Shown in pieces: positions 1 through 8,667 of a DNA stretch of 27,500 nucleotides; within the stretch, counting starts at the first letter, position 1; every line of letters begins with the position of its first letter. The translations under genes and the position numbers were made by a program. Source of the stretch: Prorocentrum cordatum (taxonomy: Eukaryota > Sar > Dinophyceae > Prorocentrales > Prorocentraceae); NCBI GenBank assembly GCA_963575745.1, contig CAUYUJ010019882.1, positions 247,501 through 275,000 of the forward strand, given 5' to 3'. Under the pieces are notes generated by a model that did not search any database, was not told the DNA's origin, and worked only from the letters and a program-made list of their open reading frames with translations.

Positions 1-277
1 GGCGGCGCGCTGGCAAAAGGTATGGGGATGGTATGGGGCCACGCGTTTATGCAGACATGACCCAGGCAGGCAGCGTCACTGCTCTTTGTCGAGCCGGCGA
101 ACAGTTTCCAGTGCCTCACGACTCTTGCGGCAACGTGTTGGAAACGCAGGCTCCTCCGGAAACGGCGACATCCGATGAAAAAAGTAGGCACGTCCACAGC
201 GTACCTGGCACGCACTGGATCACCCTGGCGCGGACTAGCTACGACCTCCGATCTCGATTTCTCTCTCTTGTTTGTTA

Positions 278-279
<2 letters not shown>
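1..279. other. No gene recognised
   Basis: Mixed-composition GC-rich sequence leading into a microsatellite. The plus-strand frame open from 33 to 791 runs through the CT/TA repeat and shows no domain, so I do not treat it as a gene. Confidence 0.5.
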
Positions 280-328
<49 letters not shown>

Positions 329-337
329 GTATATAGA
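280..337. repeat. (CT)n(TA)n compound microsatellite
   Basis: About 16 CT units run directly into about 9 TA units. A short CCCC/GGGG hairpin (near 351-360) follows within 25 bp. CT tracts at 25775 and 26059 also have a short G/C hairpin just downstream. Confidence 0.95.
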
Positions 338-789
338 TCGCCCTCTCTTGCCCCCTGGGGAAGCGCGCCAACCGCATCTGCTCTCGCCCTCACCGTACCG
401 CGAGCGATTCGCAGGGCATCTACCCGAATGTTATCAGCGCTCGGCCGAACTCGCACGACCCCGCCGACGCCGACTTTGTTGTCGCTGCCGCCGCGGGGAG
501 AAGAGGCACGGGAAATGTGATCATCTGGTCGAACCTGGAATACCTCTATCCAAACATGCTGGCGCACCCCTGTCACTTCCGCCGTTTTTTGCCAACGGGG
601 CCGCGGCAATTCTAATTCCGCCGGCTTCCGCCAGGCTTCCGCCGGCTTCAGCTGAAGGCGAACTCCTGGCTGGGGCGCGCCATTCGGCCCACCCTACATG
701 CGCCGCACAAGAGGAGGGTGGGGAAGAACTGCGCCCCCACCGCATCCCCAGACGCGCGGGCAAGTTGGTCCGGACGCGCAGGCAGGTGT
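338..789. other. No gene recognised
   Basis: GC-rich non-repetitive DNA. Frames are open on both strands (521-889 minus, 33-791 plus), but the peptides are Arg/Pro/Ala-rich without a recognisable motif, as expected of GC-rich DNA with few stops. Confidence 0.4.
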
Positions 790-1033
790 GACCCCGACGC
801 TTGCAAGTCACAATCGTTTCAATGGTCGAGGGCGGGTCGTTTCCAGAATGTGGCTCTCGCCTTAGCGCCAGGCACACTCGTCTTAACAACTTGTATCAGT
901 CTTAAGGATGGAGGGCGCGCCGTTTTCGACATGTGGCTATCGCGTTAGCGCTGCGCGCGCTCGTCTGAGACATGTGCAACCGTTTCCAAGATGGCGCGCG
1001 GGCGGTTTTGCAAATGAGGCCCTCGCCGCTTTC
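790..1033 (+). repeat. Degenerate ~80-bp tandem repeat, left block
   Basis: Three diverged units start near 812, 895 and 977. Each carries a run like CCGTTTCNAGGATGG, then a GGCGCGCGGGCGGTTTT-like block, then ATGTGGCTCTCGCCTTAGCG and a CTCGTC-like end. The third unit breaks off near 1033, where the retropseudogene begins. The family resumes at about 2066 on the other side. Confidence 0.75.
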
Positions 1034-2047
1034 ACTCGCGGGCAAGAGGGGCGCCGCTCCACGCCGGCGGTCCCAAGGCCTCTAGCCTCTGGGGCTGGAG
1101 GCTCGAGGCTCCTGGTAGCTCTGGAGCGCACTCGCGAGCGGCAGGTGCGCGGTGCTGAGCGCCCGCGGGCCCGAGACCCTCAGCTTCTGGAGCTGCGACG
1201 CCCTTGCCCTTGCCGATGACGCACGAGTCGCGCTCGTCGTAGGCGTCGCATGTCGCGTTCTTGCCCGCGCCGTTGATCTTCGACGCGGCTTGATTCGCAC
1301 TGATCTCCGTCGGGGCCTGCGCCTTCGCCATGCGCTCCAATTTGACGGACCAGACGCACTCGGTCGACTCGCGCACGCAGGAAGAGTCCGCCATACGCGC
1401 GGAGACCACGACCTTGGCCTTGTCGACCTGCACCTCCTTCATGAGCTTCGAGGGCGGCTCGAACTTCAACTTCTGGCCCTTCTTCATCTGCTCCTCCACC
1501 TTCTCGGATTTGGAGCCGTTCTTGGTGGACTACCTGTCACCAGGATCACCAGGATCACCGCGCCCTTGCCGACGAACTACCACTGTCGCATGTCGATTTG
1601 GCTACCGAAGTGGCCGCTTTTGCCAACGATGGCGGTGTCCTTCGCCAAACGGGCGCGACGCCGCTGCCCCCTCTGCTGGCGCTTGGCCGCCTTCCCGCCC
1701 TGGGGCAGCACCTCTGCGCCCTCCCCGAACAAGCAATGGTCAGCGACGTTCCAGAACGCCGTCGTCCCACCGTCGAACTCGATCGGCCTGTCACGGACCG
1801 CCGCCTCGACCTTCGCTCGCAGGACGGGCTTGATGAGCTCGAACCGCGCCTGGATATCGTGATCCACCTCCTTGTCCTCGGCCTGCAGGTTGCCGCCGCC
1901 AGCCTGGGCCGCTCGCCAGGGGGCCACCGCTGTGGCCGCCACCACCTGGCGAGAGCCGCCAGCGCGCACACCAACACCAGGAGAGCCTCCGCCACCGCGT
2001 CGGCCATGACCGTAGACAGCTCGAACCAGGGGGGGCACGCAAGCTGC
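1032..2047 (-). pseudogene. SL-tagged retropseudogene of an unrecognised secreted or membrane protein
   Basis: Read on the minus strand, an ATG at 2005-2007 opens a signal-peptide-like start (MADAVAEALLVLVCALAALA). The coding-like frame then shifts by one base near 1945 and runs to about 1580. It is hydrophilic, with segments such as QARFELIKPVLRAKVEAAVR and RPIEFDGGTTAFWNVADHC. This part ends at a TAG (1577-1579). After a second frame change near 1530, a third coding-like segment (KKGQKLKFEPPSKLMKEVQ, then a Cys-containing stretch including CDAYDERDSC) runs to a TGA at 1032-1034. Codon third positions are strongly G/C. I do not recognise the family; RPIEFDGG faintly recalls the first strand of OmpA-C domains, but no other hallmark follows. 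The spliced-leader relic directly upstream implies a retrocopied mRNA, so introns should be absent and the frame breaks are best read as decay. Assembly indels are the alternative. It interrupts the ~80-bp repeat array. No poly-A tract remains. Confidence 0.6.
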
Positions 2048-2067
2048 TGAGCCAAAATGGTTACGGA
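2048..2067 (-). other. Relict dinoflagellate spliced-leader (SL) sequence
   Basis: The minus strand reads TCCGTAACCATTTTGGCTCA. The canonical leader begins DCCGTAGCCATTTTGGCTCA and ends AAG. The match is complete except G to A at the seventh position, and the final AG appears as G. The leader is added only to mature mRNA by trans-splicing, so a genomic copy next to a start codon marks a reinserted cDNA. The full 5' end is kept, and the flanking repeat begins at or next to its first base. Confidence 0.88.
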
Positions 2068-2460
2068 GGTGGCTCTCGCCATCGCGCCGCGCGGACTCAT
2101 CAGAAACCGTTTCAAGGATGGCGCGCGGGTGGTTTTCAACATGTGGCTCTTGCACTTGCGCCGCGCACAATCGTTCCAACGCCTTGCAACCCAAGGCGTC
2201 GCGACTCGAAACCATTCAAACAATGCATTATGGCATGCTGCCGGAACGTCAAACGCAACAATCAAGTTGACCCGCTACAGTGGAGTTGCAGGGACGGTGT
2301 TCTGGTACTGTTAAAAAGTGTCTGGACACAGCAATTACACTGATTCGCAGCGGTGCAGTTTCAGGAATGGTGTTTCCGCACGGGCCACAATTCTCATACG
2401 GTTTGTTTTCAACGCGGCTGTTCCCTCAATGGAACACATATCGTTGCACTGGCCTGCGAA
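2066..2460 (+). repeat. Degenerate ~80-bp repeat, right block
   Basis: The array resumes with GAGGTGGCTCTCGCC (2066-2080), which matches the middle of the consensus unit. A well-preserved unit starts at 2105 (AAACCGTTTCAAGGATGGCG). Later units (near 2350-2430) are more diverged but keep TTTCNNGAATGG and GGTTTGTTTTCAACGCGG-like blocks. Confidence 0.7.
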
Positions 2461-2769
2461 AACGGAACTTGGAGGGAAGAACATTGGAGAAGGGGACTAT
2501 TAGAACGTCGTTGACGCATCCTGGGTTTGCACCAGTTATCCTCCTTCTCCCCATGTCGCCTTCCTCCCCTGCCCGATCTCCCCATTCATCCCCATCTCCG
2601 TCCATTCCTCCACACCCGCAGTCCTGTTTCATTCCACAACGTTTTCCTCGCTCTCCTCCTCCTCCTCCTCCATCGCACCACGCGTTCTCTCTGTAGGACA
2701 AGCCGGCCGTCTCGTTTGACATGTCCTTGCAACTTGCGGTCCTGGGGCATAGAGCTTCATGTCGTCTTC
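2461..2769. other. Pyrimidine-rich spacer
   Basis: Plus-strand C/T-rich DNA with a (TCC)n patch near 2655-2672. No gene-like frame is visible. Confidence 0.5.
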
Positions 2770-3140
2770 ACCATGGGACATTCGGATGGCGCGTGCTTGC
2801 CTCAAAGTAACATAGCGGCTACGCGGATAGATGGCGGTTCGTTTCGAAAGTGTGGTTATCGCCTTGGCGTCGTCTGCATTCATACTGGACGCTCCCAACA
2901 TACGAGCCAACATGTTTTATACTAAACGCCGCGGCTATTCGCTTTCAACTCTCACAGAACACAGATGGCGTTCGCGGCTCCTCTTCGACATGAAGCTATC
3001 GCTTAGCGTGTCTTCGCATGTTACAGGGGGCTCCTTTTATGGGTGGAGGGCGAAACCTTTCCCTACACGTGGCTCTCGCTGGGAATGTTCCGTGCAGCCT
3101 GACGTCCTGGTATTGAAACATGCCCGGCCATTGCACGCAT
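2770..3140 (+). repeat. Highly diverged members of the ~80-bp family
   Basis: Fragments such as GATGGCGGTTCGTTTCGAAA (2830), TGTGGTTATCGCCTTGGCGTC, GATGGCGTTCGCGGCTC (2965) and GACATGAAGCTATCGCTTAGC recapitulate the unit order of the block at 790-1033 but with many substitutions. Decay increases with distance from the retropseudogene. Confidence 0.5.
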
Positions 3141-3714
3141 AAATAGATACACTCGTTTCAAGACGGGGCCTTCGCTGGACACATTGTTGCAAGGCTTCGG
3201 GGCGCCCCCCTCTCAGACCGGAGCTCTCGCCTGCATGGCAGGCCCGGGGGGCGTTCGCCTCTCACGGCGGCGCTACACGCAGTGAACATAGAGACTCGCG
3301 CAAGGGCTCACAGGCGGAAAGCGCGAGACGCGACGGTGCTTTGCAGCATCGTTGAAGCATCCTGTGCTTCCTTTGGTCCTCGTCCTCCGTCTCCTCACAT
3401 TGATGCCCCTCCCCCCTCCCTACTGCAGAGGTGCCCGAATGTCTCCAGTCACCCCTTGGACGCCGTCAAGCAGGGGCCCGAACAAGACCAGGAACAAGTA
3501 AAATAGTCCGGGGACCTCTATTATTTCTCCCCTCCTCCCTCGTCTCCCCCCACCGCGTCACGAATACGCACTCTGTTATGAATGCTACCCTCCTGTCTCT
3601 CCTAGCCATGTCCAGATGATGTTCGGACCTCTCCTCGTACTGCCTTTTGAAACACCGGACGTCAGAAGTTGATTTGTCTTATGTTGTTTGCCAATCCGAT
3701 CAGTTCTGGAGTTT
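3141..3714. other. No gene recognised
   Basis: Unique-looking sequence with C/T-rich patches (3385-3425, 3525-3555). Frames at 3282-3506 and 3431-3619 are short and lack any motif. Confidence 0.45.
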
Positions 3715-3810
3715 CAATCAGGTGCTCCCGCTGCAGCGAGGGCCTCCTTGTTTGATCGGCGCTTTGCTCCCGTCGCTCAGACTGGCGCTATCGCCACAGC
3801 GTGGGCCACT
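3715..3810 (+). repeat. Stray copies of the 53-bp repeat motif
   Basis: GTGCTCCCGCTGCAGCG (3723) followed by AGGGCCTCCTT matches the unit tandemly repeated at 5719-5920. A weaker second unit (TTTGCTCCCGTCGCTCAG) follows. Confidence 0.5.
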
Positions 3811-3908
3811 TTTCTAGCTTCAGGTCCATTCCCCAGCTTGCAGTAAAGGGGTCCTAACGGATGTTCCCCAAATCGTTGCTTGCACTGAAAGGGTCCTAGC
3901 AAAATACT

Positions 3909-4030
3909 GGCCGATTCCGGTGGGCAGCCAGGTCCCCGGGTTCCCAGTTCCGGGTTTCCGGGTTGCTGGTTGTTGGTTTCGGGCCGATTTCGGTGGGCGG
4001 CGGGGTTCCCAGGTTTCTGGGTGCCCGCGT
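3909..4030 (+). repeat. Tandem duplication, period about 73 bp
   Basis: GCCGATTCCGGTGGGC (3910) recurs as GCCGATTTCGGTGGGC (3983), each followed by a GGTTCCC-rich segment. Within the unit, GGGTTCC-like heptamers repeat. Confidence 0.6.
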
Positions 4031-4270
4031 TCCTGGTCGATCTCCGTATCGATTACCCCTCTCTCTATCGACCTCTGTATCGAAACCACTATCGATCATG
4101 ATCGATATCACTTTCGATCTCGCTGCAGATCGCACGAGCTATCTCGCGATCGATCTCACTGAATCGACTTCACTGTCGGTCTCACGATTGACCTTACTAT
4201 CGTCCTCACTATCGATCCCATGATGGATTCCATTATCGATCTCACAATCGAACAATCGATCTCCATATCT
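4030..4270 (+). repeat. Degenerate ~12-bp repeat, consensus near TATCGATCTCAC
   Basis: About twenty imperfect copies of an ATCGAT-centred unit with spacings of mostly 10-14 bp, for example TATCGACCTCTG, TATCGAAACCAC, GATCGATCTCACTG, TATCGTCCTCAC and TATCGATCTCACA. The region is less GC-rich than its surroundings. Confidence 0.8.
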
Positions 4271-4835
4271 TCGCAGGGGCTAGATAGGATCGCTCACGAG
4301 GGCAACGTGGAGACAAGGCAGAGAGAATGCAGCGGCCAAAGGAAGATGCAGGGACAGGGAACACAAGAATGGAACGACGGAGTGTGAGCACTAAGTGTGG
4401 AACCCACTGCCAACCCCATGCAGGGTATGGCAGCGAGGAGGAGTTCAAGTCCCGATAAGCACAGGCCCCGTGCGGGACCTGCGCAAGGACGCTTCCCACC
4501 CCGCGTGCACTGTTGGAGGTGTAGGCGCACGTTGGGTACACCCGCACCTTGCCCATGATGCGGGGCGCCTCCTTGAAGCTGCCATTCCTAAGGGGGCCGC
4601 AGCGCGATGCGTCACGCTACACGCTGCAAATGCCCCCGCTGGCAACCAGCACGGCGTCAGACCACGCCGCTGCATGGTCAACGGATGCCGTGTGGCACTG
4701 ATGCCCCAAGACCGTAAGTATCTGGAACGGACCATGGGATAACGGCCCGCGCGTCGCGGTGCTGTCGCCGCGCGCGGCTCGAGGACGCCCGTTTTGACGA
4801 AACTGGGCGGGTGGGCCGAGGGAGAGTCTCACCAA
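4242..4835 (-). pseudogene. Coding-like remnant, product unknown
   Basis: One minus-strand frame stays open from 4835 to 4242 except for a single TAG at 4617-4619. Around that stop the sequence is coding-like: before it TVLGHQCHTASVDHAAAWSD and AVLVASGGICSV, after it NGSFKEAPRIMGKVRVYPTC and YTSNSARGVGSVLAQVPHG. Third codon positions are mostly G or C. Several Cys residues (GHQC, GICSV, SRCG, YPTC, GACAY) suggest an extracellular or disulfide-containing fold, which is inference. The downstream part (below about 4430) is less convincing and may be chance. I do not recognise the family. Alternatives are a genuine exon with a sequencing error at the stop, or chance openness in GC-rich DNA. Confidence 0.3.
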
Positions 4836-4929
4836 GGCTCGAGCCAGCGGCTACGGACAACGACGACGATGTGACAGCGACGATGGCGCCGAACACCATG
4901 ACAATCATTCACGGTGTATGAACCTCACC
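4836..4929. other. Short spacer
   Basis: Ordinary GC-rich sequence with a GACGACGATG patch; nothing else is seen. Confidence 0.4.
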
Positions 4930-5165
4930 TGTCCCGGCAGTGGCGTCGATTTGTTGCGCCCACTGGGGCGGACAGATCGCACCCCCCCCTCTAAGACGAA
5001 CGACGCCGACAAACGCTCCATGGCCAGAGGGGCGCTGTTGACAAAGTGCCCCCCCCTCCTGCGAGGACTCCCAGGCGAGCGGCGCAGACAAACGCTTCAG
5101 GGACAGAGGGGCGCTGCTCATAAAGTGGCCCACCCCCTCCTGCGAGGACCCGGCGACCGCAGTGC
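4930..5165 (+). repeat. 79-bp tandem repeat, two copies plus a partial
   Basis: GACAAACGCT starts units at 5008 and 5087, exactly 79 bp apart. Both continue CAGAGGGGCGCTG, then AAAGTG, a C tract and CTCCTGCGAGGAC. The preceding 70 bp hold a diverged partial unit (a C tract and GACGAACG). Confidence 0.8.
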
Positions 5166-5549
5166 TGAGGAATAAGTTGGGTCCCAAATGCAACCGCCTT
5201 TGCCCCGCGAAGGTCAGACAGGAAGGCTCAGCCCCCCTTGCACCGAATGCCAGTCGACCATCCATAGCACTATCCCCAAACCGTCCACTGGTTCGGGCCT
5301 TTCTGGTGTGATTTCGTCCTTGCCGCCCTCTTCATTATCCCTCCTCCGCCTTCCCCTGGTCCTCCTGCTCCTTCCGCTCCTTCCACTCCAGCTCCTGCTG
5401 CTGCTGTTTGTCCTCGTCCTCATCGTTCCTCATCCTCATTTTCATCTTGCTCATCCTTCTGCTCACCCGCCACCTCCTCCTCCAGTGTACGCAGCTCCCT
5501 TCTTGTCCGATTGCGTATAACACGATGAGACCATTTTCGGAGGTCCAGG
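5166..5549. other. Pyrimidine-rich spacer, no gene
   Basis: From 5320 to 5500 the plus strand is almost all C/T with CTC/CTG triplets. Leu/Pro-rich and Glu/Arg-rich frames on the two strands are consequences of this composition. Confidence 0.5.
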
Positions 5550-5605
5550 TATGGGCGCGAGGGAATGGATATCAGATATGGCGCGAGCGCACGTGGCTTG
5601 CCCAT
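5550..5605 (+). repeat. Direct repeat, copy 1
   Basis: ATGGGCGCGAGGGAATGGAT followed by ATCAGATATGGCGCGAGCGC matches 6084-6140 closely. Both copies are followed by a C/T-rich run. Confidence 0.7.
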
Positions 5606-5718
5606 ACTACTCTCCCTCTTCCCCTGATGACGTGCTGGGAGTGTTCGCCACCCCCCCCGCGTCCTGCTTTTTTACACACAGGATTCCCGGGAGTTGGTTT
5701 TCGCCTGCATTCTTTTTC

Positions 5719-5920
5719 AAAATGCTGCTCTCGCTGAGGCGCGGGCCTCATTTTCGGGCCCCGCTCGTTCCGAATCGTGCTCCCGCTGCAGCGCTGGCCT
5801 CATTTCCGTGCTTCCGCTTGTTCCGAATCGTGCTCCCGCTGCAGCGCTGGCCTTATTTCCGCGCTTCCGCTCGTTTCGACTCGTGCTCCCGCTGCAGCGC
5901 TGGCGTCATTTCCCGTGCCA
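5719..5920 (+). repeat. 53-bp tandem repeat, about 3.5 copies
   Basis: GAATCGTGCTCCCGCTGCAG begins at 5772 and 5825, and a GACTCGTG variant at 5878: exactly 53 bp spacing. Each unit continues CGCTGGCCTCATTTCCG-like and CTTCCGCTCGTT. A diverged half unit lies at 5719-5771. Confidence 0.88.
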
Positions 5921-6083
5921 TGCCACGGCATGCGATGCAATGCTAGGTTGATACTACGCTTTGCGGTGCTCTTCTACGCCATGCCATGCCGTGCTCTACA
6001 ATGCATCGCGTACCCTTTCGGGATCATTGCCCTGCTCGACATCCGACTGTGCGAGTAGAGAGGGGATCTGCGCCATGGTAAGG
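5921..6083. other. ATGCC-rich spacer
   Basis: Several overlapping CATGCC, GGCATGC and ATGCAATGC motifs near 5915-6005 form short palindromes. No gene is seen. Confidence 0.4.
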
Positions 6084-6140
6084 GATGGGAGGGAGGGGTA
6101 GGATGTCAGATATGACGCGAGCGCACCTAGCTTGCCTCCC
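6084..6140 (+). repeat. Direct repeat, copy 2
   Basis: GGATGTCAGATATGACGCGA and GCGCACCTAGCTTGCC match copy 1 at 5550-5605. The two copies bracket the 53-bp array, about 533 bp apart. Confidence 0.7.
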
Positions 6141-6435
6141 CTCCCCTCTCCCAACCCCTCTCCCTATCCCTACCTCCCTCCCCTACTCCTCGCCCTGCTC
6201 CTTCCCTCCCCCCCCTCGCCTCCCCTCGAGGGGGCGCACCTTTGTAGACCGCGCCCTCCGAAGCACGTCGCGGAGCCGCTCTCCGGAGCCCCTGGAGACC
6301 AGAAGCGCCTGCGGAGCGGCGGGGGGAAGGTCTTGGCCGCTTGTCCTACACGGCCTCACCGCATGATCCTCCGGGGGCAACGGCTCACTGCACCTGTGGG
6401 GAATCAAGAAGCTATGCGCACTGTGGGCTGAAGGC
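6141..6435. other. C/T-rich run then GC-rich spacer
   Basis: 6135-6230 is nearly pure pyrimidine on the plus strand. The rest is mixed GC-rich DNA with no recognisable frame. Confidence 0.45.
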
Positions 6436-6596
6436 TAGACAGACAGACAGACAGACAGACAGGCAGACAGGCAGGCAGGCAGGCAGGCAGACAGACAGGC
6501 AGACAGACAGGCAGACAGGCAGACAGACAGGCAGACAGACAGGCAGACAGACAGAGAGGCAGGCAAGCAGGCAGACAGGCAGACAGGCAGACCGTG
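6436..6596 (+). repeat. (GACA)n/(GGCA)n tetranucleotide microsatellite
   Basis: About 40 units of AGAC, AGGC and AGAG interleaved without interruption. The Arg-Gln-Thr-rich (plus) and Cys-Leu-rich (minus) frames across it are artefacts. Confidence 0.97.
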
Positions 6597-7480
6597 CTCC
6601 CCCTGCTCCCCATCCTCCGTCCCTCTTTTCCTCCCGTCGCCATCGTCCCGTCGTGTGCGCCGTGCCGCCTGCGAACGTGAAGCCCGCGCAGGACGCAGAA
6701 CAGGCTGGTCCCCCGCGCGTGGACGCACCCACTGGCGCCTCAGGTGGAGCTCCCTGTCGGGCCGCGGGGCGCGGGACGGGTGCGTTGCACTGGGCGGGCG
6801 CGTTGGGTCGGGCGCCGCTGGCGCCCGCCGGCCCATCGGGCAGGCCCGACGTGCTGCGCGGCGCGGCCCCCGCAGCGGCGGGGCCATCAAGTGCGCGGGC
6901 GCGACGCGAGGCCCCGCGCCGCCGGGGCGTGCGGCGGCGGCGCCCAGCGTGCGTGCGGCGGCCGCGCGGCACGGCAGGCAGAGCCGCGAGGGGCCCACGT
7001 GGCCCCAGCTGGCCTCTGGACAGGGCCGGGCGACCATGGCCGAGTCCACGGGGGGGGCCTCAGAAGGGGGCCGCGAGCGAGAACACCATCTCGAAACTCG
7101 CTCGCCCTCGGTCTGCGCAGCCTGGGTCATCACCAGCATCATCGTCATCGTCGACCGACTTCACCATCGTCGTCGTCGCAACCGTCGCCGCTGCCGTCGG
7201 AAGAGGACGGGGGACGGGAGGCAGCATGATGCTCTTCAGTGTGGGCAGACGTATGCACTTTGGCAAGCCCAGCTGAAACTTACACTTGCGTTGCAACTTC
7301 AGCGGAGCTCAAGGGCCGGGGCCGCGGCCCAGGGCGGGGCCGGGGTCGGGGCCGGAGCCTGGGCCGGAGCTCCCAAGACCGCCCCAGCAAGAGAACGCCA
7401 CAGGCTCCCGAGAGGCCTCCAAGACGACCAAAGCACGGCGCAAACATACCGGTCAACACATACTGCCTAAGGCTACTGCC
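6597..7480 (+). other. Very GC-rich region with uncertain coding potential
   Basis: Two plus-strand frames stay open here (to 7276 and to 7470). Peptides are Ala/Arg/Gly/Pro-rich. The only non-compositional bits are a hydrophobic stretch near 7155-7200 (STDFTIVVVATVAAAVG) and HDALQCGQTYALWQAQLKLT near 7225-7285 in the other frame. A GGGGCCGGGGTCGGGGCC-type run at 7314-7360 is a potential G-quadruplex. All frames are open over much of it because stops are scarce at this GC content, so I do not call a gene. Confidence 0.2.
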
Positions 7481-7493
7481 AACACCCTCCTTC

Positions 7494-7556
7494 CCCCCCT
7501 CCTCCTCCTCCTCCTCCTCCTCCTCCTCCTCCTCCTCCTCCTCTTCCTCTTCCCTC
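7494..7556 (+). repeat. (TCC)n microsatellite
   Basis: About 20 CTC/TCC triplets with few interruptions. Confidence 0.95.
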
Positions 7557-7659
7557 CTGCCTCCTCGAGGTAAAGCTCACAAACTGTTAAGCAAGACGAG
7601 TTCGCACGGGGCGCCCCGGAGCGTCCCGGATCAGCAGGACGGGCCGGAGGCCTGTACAA

Positions 7660-8235
7660 CTTGTGAAGCGTGTGACAGAATGGACGTGGTAAGGCATACG
7701 AGCCCTGCCATCGGAGCCTTCTGTGGAGCTCAAAGCGTAAGAGGCGAAAGTGGGCGTAGTCTGGCATGCGAGCCCGAACATTTGGGCCTTCTGTGGGGCT
7801 CCTGTGGGGCCACGAAATGTAAGAGCGGTGTGCCCGAGTCGGCGTAGCCGGCCATACACAAATCCTGCCATCAAGGCCGTCTGTAGCGCTCCACGAAATG
7901 AGCGGGCGATGTGCCAGAATGGGCGTGGTCAGGCACACGAGGCCACGAAACGTGTGAGGGGTGTGCCAGAATAGGCGTGGTCAGGCATACGAGCCCCGCC
8001 ATCTAGACCTTATGTGGCGCTCCTATGGGGCCACGAAGTGCATGAGGGATGTACCAACATGGGCATGGCCAGGCACACGAGCCCAACGATTTGGGCCTTC
8101 TGTGGAGCTCCTGTGGGGCCACGAAGCGCGCGAAGGGTGTGCCAGAACTGGCGTGGCCAGGCACACGAGCCCTGCGACCTGGGCCTCCCGTGGAACGCCC
8201 CGTGGGACCGCGAGAAGCGTGCGACCGCCGTGCCG
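7660..8235 (+). repeat. 88-bp tandem repeat, about seven units
   Basis: The motif GGCGTGGTCAGGCACACGAG (with variants) occurs at about 7682, 7753, 7841, 7922, 7974, 8062 and 8150. Three intervals are exactly or nearly 88 bp (7753-7841, 7974-8062, 8062-8150); others (71, 81, 53) reflect internal deletions. Each full unit continues TTTGGGCCTTCTGTGGAGCT, CCTGTGGGGCCACGAA and a GTGTGCCAGAA end. Confidence 0.9.
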
Positions 8236-8667
8236 GAAGGGGGCACACGGAGGGCCGCTGCAGGAGGGAGGAGGGGGGAGGAGGAATGCACACGGAGCGC
8301 TGCGTGCTCAAAACAAGGACCCAGCACAAGTGGATGGCGGGGGGAAGCGCCCGCCTCCTCCTCCCGCACGCCCCTACACGCGCGGAGACACCCCGACAGC
8401 CGCAGACCCCGCGACGTGGCGACTCCTCCGCAGCGTGGGCCCCCTGGAGCTCTCGACGCCCTCCCCGGGGCCCCGCTCCTCGCGCCGAGCCGCTTTCTTT
8501 GGAAGGCGGTCACCACGGGGCCCGGCAGAAGGGCCCCGGGAGGCGGAAGCCTGCAAGCCCGCAAACCTGTCCACTCTGATCTCGGGTCCGTAGGCGAGGA
8601 CGTCTGGGCGCACTGCCCTGCCTTCTCCTTTTAGAGCAGCGTGAGGTTGGAGGGGCCCTGAGACACA
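8236..8667. other. No gene recognised
   Basis: GC-rich DNA between the 88-bp array and the composite repeat. Several frames are open on both strands, with low-complexity Arg/Pro/Ala peptides. Confidence 0.4.

Noticed and set aside
1577-1600. Short introns explaining the frame changes in the SL-tagged sequence
   Set aside because: No GT/GC...AG pair tested by eye restores a stop-free phase between 1600 and 1530, and a retrocopied mRNA should lack introns.
5320-5500. Leu-rich signal or membrane protein on the plus strand
   Set aside because: The leucines come from a CTC/CTG-rich pyrimidine run; the opposite strand is equally open.
6341-7276. 311-codon plus-strand frame through the GACA/GGCA repeat
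   Set aside because: It begins in a microsatellite and continues through GC-rich DNA where several frames are open; no domain.
7660-8235. CRISPR-like array
   Set aside because: The whole 88-bp unit is repeated with drift; there are no short identical repeats separated by unique spacers, and the genome is eukaryotic.
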